Origin: Methylocaldum marinum
GTDB lineage: Bacteria; Pseudomonadota; Gammaproteobacteria; Methylococcales; Methylococcaceae
Assembly (NCBI RefSeq): GCF_003584645.1
Contig: NZ_AP017928.1
Span: 4,540,833 to 4,604,832, forward strand
DNA length: 64,000 nt
Direction of reading: 5' to 3'
The translations under genes and the position numbers were made by a program. Positions 59,702 to 64,000 of this stretch are shown here, piece after piece (the stretch's first letter is position 1; each line of letters begins with the position of its first letter). The notes below the pieces were generated by a model that saw only the letters and a list, made by a program, of their open reading frames with translations, ran no database searches and was not told where the DNA came from.

Positions 59702-60336
59702 GGGACGAGGGAGCTAATTCCCAATCGCTTTTACCGAGCGTAAAGAAAGTAAAGTCCTATTCGAATCGCCCTCACCCCAACCCAATCACTCCGCACATCC
59801 CTGTGCGGAGCCGCAAGCGGCGCTCACGCGTGCAAATCGGCAGTCCTGCCGATTTGTCCCAGAGGGAGAGGGTGCTCCTGTGGCTTTACTTTCTTGACCA
59901 TTGGTAATAAGGAATTGATTTTCGTAGGGTGGGTTAGGCGCGCATCAGCACTGACCGATGACCCATCGCTGCGCTTCGCGTGCGCCGTAACCCACCGTGC
60001 GACTGTCCCGAGCCAAGTCGAAGGGTCGGTGGGTTACGCGGAGCCGAAGGGCCTGTCCTGAGCTCCGTCGAAGGGCTAACCCGCCATCGATGGGTTTCGC
60101 TTCGCTCTACCCATCGATTAAGGAAGCTCCGATCAAGTTTCCAATTCGGGAAGGGACCTGTGCAACGGATTAATCCAACAGGCCCTCACCCACCCCTCTG
60201 GGAGAGGGCTTATTCAGAGCTTCCTTAATGTCCACTTGAGTGCCGAATGGAATTAGTCGTGCGCCGCGTCCACCCTATCTTCCGGGGAGCCGGCCTGCAC
60301 GAAAATCGACGACGCGGGGCGTGCCGTCTCGACCAT
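59702..60336 (+). other. Gap with stacked dispersed repeats
   Basis: 59735-59895 is a reversed copy of the TTCGAATCGCCCTCACCCCA family, with AAGAAAGTAAAG near each end (59747 and, inverted, 59884). 59915-60110 is the GGTGGGTTAGGCGCGCATCA family. 60115-60235 is the TTAAGGAAGCTCCGATCAAG palindromic family. Then GAGTGCCGAATGGAATTAG closes the composite. No gene is seen. Confidence 0.7.
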
Positions 60337-61791
60337 TCATATGCAGCCGTACGCCGGTCTGCCGCACCGCTGTTTGACGCGGTACATTTCCGTGTCGGCA
60401 TCCTTGAGAATTTGGTCGGGGTCCTCGTTGGTGCCCAGAAACAGTTTGACGCCGATGCTGGCTGAACAATGGTGCCGGATATCGTGCAATACATACTCCT
60501 GGTTCAGCTGCTCGCGGATGTTGTCGGCAATGGCATTGGCATACATCCGGGCTGTTTCCGCCTCGGGACCGAGCCCTTCCAGCATCACCACGAATTCATC
60601 GCCGCCGAGCCGGGCGACCGTGTCGCTTTCCCGCACGGCGCGTTGCAGGCGCCGGGCGACATCGATCAGAAGGCGGTCGCCGATATCGTGACCGTGCGTG
60701 TCGTTGAGCTCCTTGAAATTGTTCAGATCGAGAAACATCACGGCGACATGGGACTTGTGGCGCGCGCTGTTGCATTGCGCCTGATGAAGGCGATCCAGAA
60801 ACAGTCGGCGATTGGGTAGCCGAGTCAAGGCGTCATAAAAGGCAAAATGCCGCAATTCCTCTTCGAGACGCTTGCGCTCGTCGACTTCTGCGATGAGTCT
60901 GGAATGGCTTTGTTCGAGTTCGCTGGTGCGCTGCCGTAACTGCTCCGTCAATTGCTGGCGTCGGGTGGCGAAAAGCATGACCTGATGCAGGGAACCGCCC
61001 AGCAACATGCCGACGAACCAAAAGCCGGCGCGCAGCCATCCGATGTGTTTGTCCTGGCCCCAGCCGGTGGCGGGCCGTGCTGCCATTTGCCAGGTTCCGC
61101 CCGGCGTGATGACCTCCGCGGTAACCGCATCGGTTTGGAATAATCCGGCGTTGCCGAGGAAGGTGTCACCCTGCGCGCCGGTTCCGTCCAGGCCCCGTAG
61201 GGCGAGCTGCAATCCCCCGATCGTGGGTGCGATGCCGACACGGGCATACAGGCTGTCGACATCGATTACCATGCTGAGCAGCCCCCAATACTCCTCCCGG
61301 GCGCCGAGGAATACCGGAATACGGTAGATAAGACCCAGCCCGCCCTGCATCAATTGTCTCGGGCCGGCCAGTCGCGGTTTGCGCTCGCGGATGGTCCGCT
61401 CGACGGCCGGCCATTGTTCCTTCAGATCGGGATAATAGAGTCCGAGCGCTCCGTCGTTGCCTTCAAGCGGGTATATGTAGGTCAGGCGGTTGCCGGGGGC
61501 GAGTCCGATGTTGCGGACGTGCCGTCCATATTCGTACAGGGTTTTGAGCATGGGTTCGATCACCTCGGGTTCGAGGGTCGAGCCGGTGGCGACATAAGCG
61601 ATCATGCCCTGCGTCAGGTGGAGCGTGGCGTTGAGTTCGCTTTCCAGCGAAGCTCTCAGTGCTCCGACCACGCTCAGCACCTGGTTGCGATGTTCGCGTT
61701 CGGCGCTTTGTTTTTCCAGCCGCGCCACGAATTCCCCGAGAGCGCCGACGCTCAATATCACGATAAGCGTCAGTACGCGGGTCAATATCAT
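60337..61791 (-). CDS. Diguanylate cyclase with CHASE-like sensor domain
   Basis: 484 residues from ATG 61791 (MILTRVLTLIVILSV); an upstream ATG at 61887 adds 32 polar residues. Helix 1 at about 5-22, a periplasmic CHASE-like domain to about 270 (GMIAYVATGS, YIYPLEGNDGALG), helix 2 near 275-295, a short coiled coil, then GGDEF. The active site is intact, RLGGDEF near 394-400, and the inhibitory I-site RESD lies five residues before it, so the enzyme should make c-di-GMP with product inhibition. No EAL domain. Confidence 0.93.
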   Translation of the reverse strand: MILTRVLTLIVILSVGALGEFVARLEKQSAEREHRNQVLSVVGALRASLESELNATLHLTQGMIAYVATGSTLEPEVIEPMLKTLYEYGRHVRNIGLAPGNRLTYIYPLEGNDGALGLYYPDLKEQWPAVERTIRERKPRLAGPRQLMQGGLGLIYRIPVFLGAREEYWGLLSMVIDVDSLYARVGIAPTIGGLQLALRGLDGTGAQGDTFLGNAGLFQTDAVTAEVITPGGTWQMAARPATGWGQDKHIGWLRAGFWFVGMLLGGSLHQVMLFATRRQQLTEQLRQRTSELEQSHSRLIAEVDERKRLEEELRHFAFYDALTRLPNRRLFLDRLHQAQCNSARHKSHVAVMFLDLNNFKELNDTHGHDIGDRLLIDVARRLQRAVRESDTVARLGGDEFVVMLEGLGPEAETARMYANAIADNIREQLNQEYVLHDIRHHCSASIGVKLFLGTNEDPDQILKDADTEMYRVKQRCGRPAYGCI

Positions 61792-61966
61792 CGGTAGTTT
61801 CTCAAGTGCGAGAACGACGTTCGATCGGGCAACGGCGACATCACGGGAATGCGTGCCACGGTGCCGGACGGCCTTATTACATTTCAAGCTTCAGTTTCAA
61901 TCGGGACGCTCTGAAAATATTAATCAAGCTCGTAACGACTACAGTTTTCTCGATGCAGGGACGTTT

Positions 61967-62105
61967 ATTATCCCGGCCTATAAATATAGGCCGGGATAAT
62001 CCGGGGCAGGGATGCCCCGGCGCGGCGACAAGCCGCGTGAGCCCAGGCCGGGCGTGTACCGGCTTGGGCGGCGGCCCGTCAATACCAGGAGGGTATTTAC
62101 GGGCC
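61967..62105. promoter_or_regulatory. Array of five consecutive hairpins between divergent genes
   Basis: H1 61967-62000: 15-bp perfect arms ATTATCCCGGCCTAT, loop AAAT. H2 62001-62020: CCGGGGCA/TGCCCCGG, loop GGGA. H3 62021-62037: CGCGGC/GCCGCG, loop GACAA. H4 62041-62069: 11 bp from GCCCAGGCCGG with one G-T pair, loop GCGTGTA. H5 62073-62105: GGCCCGT and AATACC arms with one mismatch, loop AGGAG. Only short single-stranded joints separate them. It lies 74 bases before the permease ATG and 175 after the cyclase start. Confidence 0.8.
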
Positions 62106-62178
62106 TGATTAATAGCAATAATCGGATGGCGGCTATGGTAAAACAAGTTTCCGCGACTCCCCGTGGCGAGGCGATGAA

Positions 62179-63546
62179 ATGAGCGAGACCCATCGGCTCG
62201 GGGTTCAGAACCGGTCGCCTCTGAAGCGGGCGATCGGGCCCGGGCTACTCTTCTTCCTGGTGCTTGGCGACGTCATCGGTACCGGTATCTACGCGCTCAT
62301 CGGCAGCGTCGCCGGGCACATCGGGGGCGCGCTGTGGCTGCCGTTTCTCGTGGCATTCGGCGTCGCTTTCCTGACCGCGTTCAGCTACCTGGAGCTGGTC
62401 GGCAAGTATCCGCGTGCAGCCGGCGCCGCATTGTACACCCAGCGGGCATTTCGGATGCCATTCCTGACTTTCCTGGTCGCCTTCGCGGTGATGAGTTCGG
62501 GTATCACGGCCGCCGCGGCGGCGGCCCGCGCCTTCGCGGCCACCTACCTGCAGCCGTTCGTCGCCTGGCCGGTGCTGCCGGTGGCGGTCGGATTTCTCAT
62601 CGTCCTCGGCCTGGTCAATTTCCGCGGGGTGGCCGAGTCGGTCTGGATCAACATGGTGCTTACGGGGGTCGAGCTATCGGGCCTTCTGATCGTCATCGCC
62701 ATCGGAGCGTACGCGGCGGCCGGCGGCCAGGGCGAGCCGGGCCGGCTCCTGGAGTTCGCCAGCGACGGCCGAAGCGTGCTGCTCTCGGTCACGGCCGCCA
62801 CTTCACTGGCTTTCTTTGCCATGGTCGGATTCGAGGATGCGGTGAACATGGCCGAAGAATGCCGCGATCCGGCACGGATCTTCCCGCGCTCGCTGTTGTC
62901 GGGCCTGGCGGCCGCAGCCGTGATTTACGGGCTCGTGACAGTCGCCGCTTCACTGCTGGTTCCGGCCGAGCTGCTTTCGGCCGCGGGGTCCGATGCCTTG
63001 CTGAAGGTGGTCGCCACCGGCGCGCCGGAGTTTCCGCTGAAGCTGTTCGCCGGTATCGGCCTGCTTGCCGTGATCAACTCCGCCCTGATCAATATGCTGA
63101 TGGCCAGCCGCCTTTTGTACGGCATGGCGAACGAGCGGATTCTGCCGCCGCTGTTCGGTACCGTACACCCGTCCCGCCGCACGCCCTGGGTATCGATTCT
63201 GTGCACCACGGCGATCGCGGTAGTGCTGGTCGTGGCGGCCGGTGAGGACGCCGTGAGAAAGCTGGGGAGCACCACGGCCCTGCTGTTGCTGTGCGTCTTC
63301 ACCGGAGTCAATATCGCCTGTCTGGTGCTGCGCCGCGAGCGCGTCGAACATGCGCATTTCCGGGCGCCGCCCGGAACGCCCGTGCTGGGCGCGATTCTTT
63401 GCGCTTATCTGGCTCTTCCAGGGTTGTCCGGTCGTCCTGCCGGCGACTACGAGATCGCACTCGCTCTGCTGGGCGTCGGGGTCGTGTTGTGGGGAGTCAA
63501 CCGCTGGTGGAGCGGCCGGCCGAAACCGATCCGGAATCGATCATGA
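62179..63546 (+). CDS. APC family amino acid permease
   Basis: 455 residues from ATG 62179 after GAGGCGATGAA. About twelve membrane helices. Family features: first helix GPGLLFFLVLGDVIGTGIYA with the unwound substrate-binding GTG, SYLELVGKYPRAAGAALYTQ, sixth helix AFFAMVGFEDAVNMAEECRD and ASRLLYGMANERILPP. Amino acid or polyamine uptake or exchange is expected; substrate not predictable. The five-hairpin array lies directly upstream and may control it. Confidence 0.93.
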   Translation: MSETHRLGVQNRSPLKRAIGPGLLFFLVLGDVIGTGIYALIGSVAGHIGGALWLPFLVAFGVAFLTAFSYLELVGKYPRAAGAALYTQRAFRMPFLTFLVAFAVMSSGITAAAAAARAFAATYLQPFVAWPVLPVAVGFLIVLGLVNFRGVAESVWINMVLTGVELSGLLIVIAIGAYAAAGGQGEPGRLLEFASDGRSVLLSVTAATSLAFFAMVGFEDAVNMAEECRDPARIFPRSLLSGLAAAAVIYGLVTVAASLLVPAELLSAAGSDALLKVVATGAPEFPLKLFAGIGLLAVINSALINMLMASRLLYGMANERILPPLFGTVHPSRRTPWVSILCTTAIAVVLVVAAGEDAVRKLGSTTALLLLCVFTGVNIACLVLRRERVEHAHFRAPPGTPVLGAILCAYLALPGLSGRPAGDYEIALALLGVGVVLWGVNRWWSGRPKPIRNRS

Positions 63547-63957
63547 TCGATCCGGCGGGGCGACCAGCCGGGTGAGCTAATGATCAGGATTCGGCAATCC
63601 GTTGCCTGTTTCAGATCACACCAACGCGGTTTGTCGCATTTGTTGGATTCCGGACATAGGCTGGAAAGGTCGATCATTTTGAAATCACGGGGAAATTTCG
63701 GCCGTAAACCGATGGCATGTTTATCGCTTGAAACATGAGTATGTGGTAACAAGCCTCGCTTTCGTGCAAGGAAACCGGTGCCGGACGCATCATGGCCCGA
63801 CCGCCCGAGCCTTGGTTTCGAAAATTCAGAGCGGCTGCCGGATTGGTTTGCGGGCGTGGGCTAAAGTCATTTGCAATCAATTCTTACGTACGAACCAAAA
63901 CTGCTGTGATCCTTTTCATCCAACCCCGGTCTGGTTCGAATTATCCGGAGACGCTTT
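63547..63957 (+). other. Gap before the last gene
   Basis: About 410 bases with no supported gene on either strand and no repeat I recognise. Confidence 0.4.
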
Positions 63958-64000
63958 ATGGCCTTTGAAGACGTTTGTAAACAAAACCTGATTGCCGAGG
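63958..64000 (+). CDS. Start of a gene running off the window
   Basis: ATG 63958, eight bases after CCGGAG, opens a frame reading MAFEDVCKQNLIAE up to the window end with no stop. Too short to assign. The start is supported by the spacing of the ribosome-binding site. Confidence 0.5.
   Translation, partial: MAFEDVCKQNLIAE

Overview
The window reads as a chromosomal segment of a high-GC gammaproteobacterium. The housekeeping order (radC divergent from coaBC-dut-argB, with pyrE and purD nearby), two VPLP-type PEP-CTERM proteins and the heavy load of REP-like repeats suggest a methanotroph of the Methylococcaceae. This is inference, because no methane-oxidation gene lies in the window.

Layout. 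1-11.4 kb is core metabolism: glutaredoxin-like protein (cut by the window edge), a membrane protein, MarC, purD, a lipoprotein, a MoxR ATPase, pyrE, a DUF4124 coiled-coil protein, argB, dut, coaBC, radC and a methyltransferase. 12.4-26.6 kb holds a Ser/Thr kinase with a lipoprotein neighbour, an OmpA-like protein, a minus-strand run (leuA, a DsbA-like oxidoreductase, a GNAT/maltose-acetyltransferase chimera, a GyrI-like protein, a small membrane protein), an FG-GAP/RTX secreted protein between inverted repeats, a tetR/DJ-1 pair and a di-heme cytochrome c peroxidase. leuA is preceded by two leucine-rich small ORFs.

26.8-46.3 kb is an accessory island, visibly AT-richer in its small genes. It contains IS66, ISNCY-like, IS1, IS5-like and IS110 elements, IS630 fragments, three internally deleted group II intron copies, and several small gene pairs that look like toxin/immunity loci. 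The most striking is at 40.06-43.84 kb: a 321-aa protein with a glycine-rich hydrophobic C-terminus followed by a small two-helix membrane protein, then two further tandem copies of only the C-terminal domain plus its small partner.

46.6-64 kb returns to chromosomal genes: a MoxR-DUF58-transglutaminase operon, two PEP-CTERM exported proteins, two DUF2382 stress proteins, a P-type ATPase fused to a CDF exporter, a diguanylate cyclase, a string of five consecutive hairpins and an APC permease. At least five dispersed repeat families occupy most intergenic gaps. One copy lies in frame inside the kinase gene and another forms the 3' end of the tetR gene.
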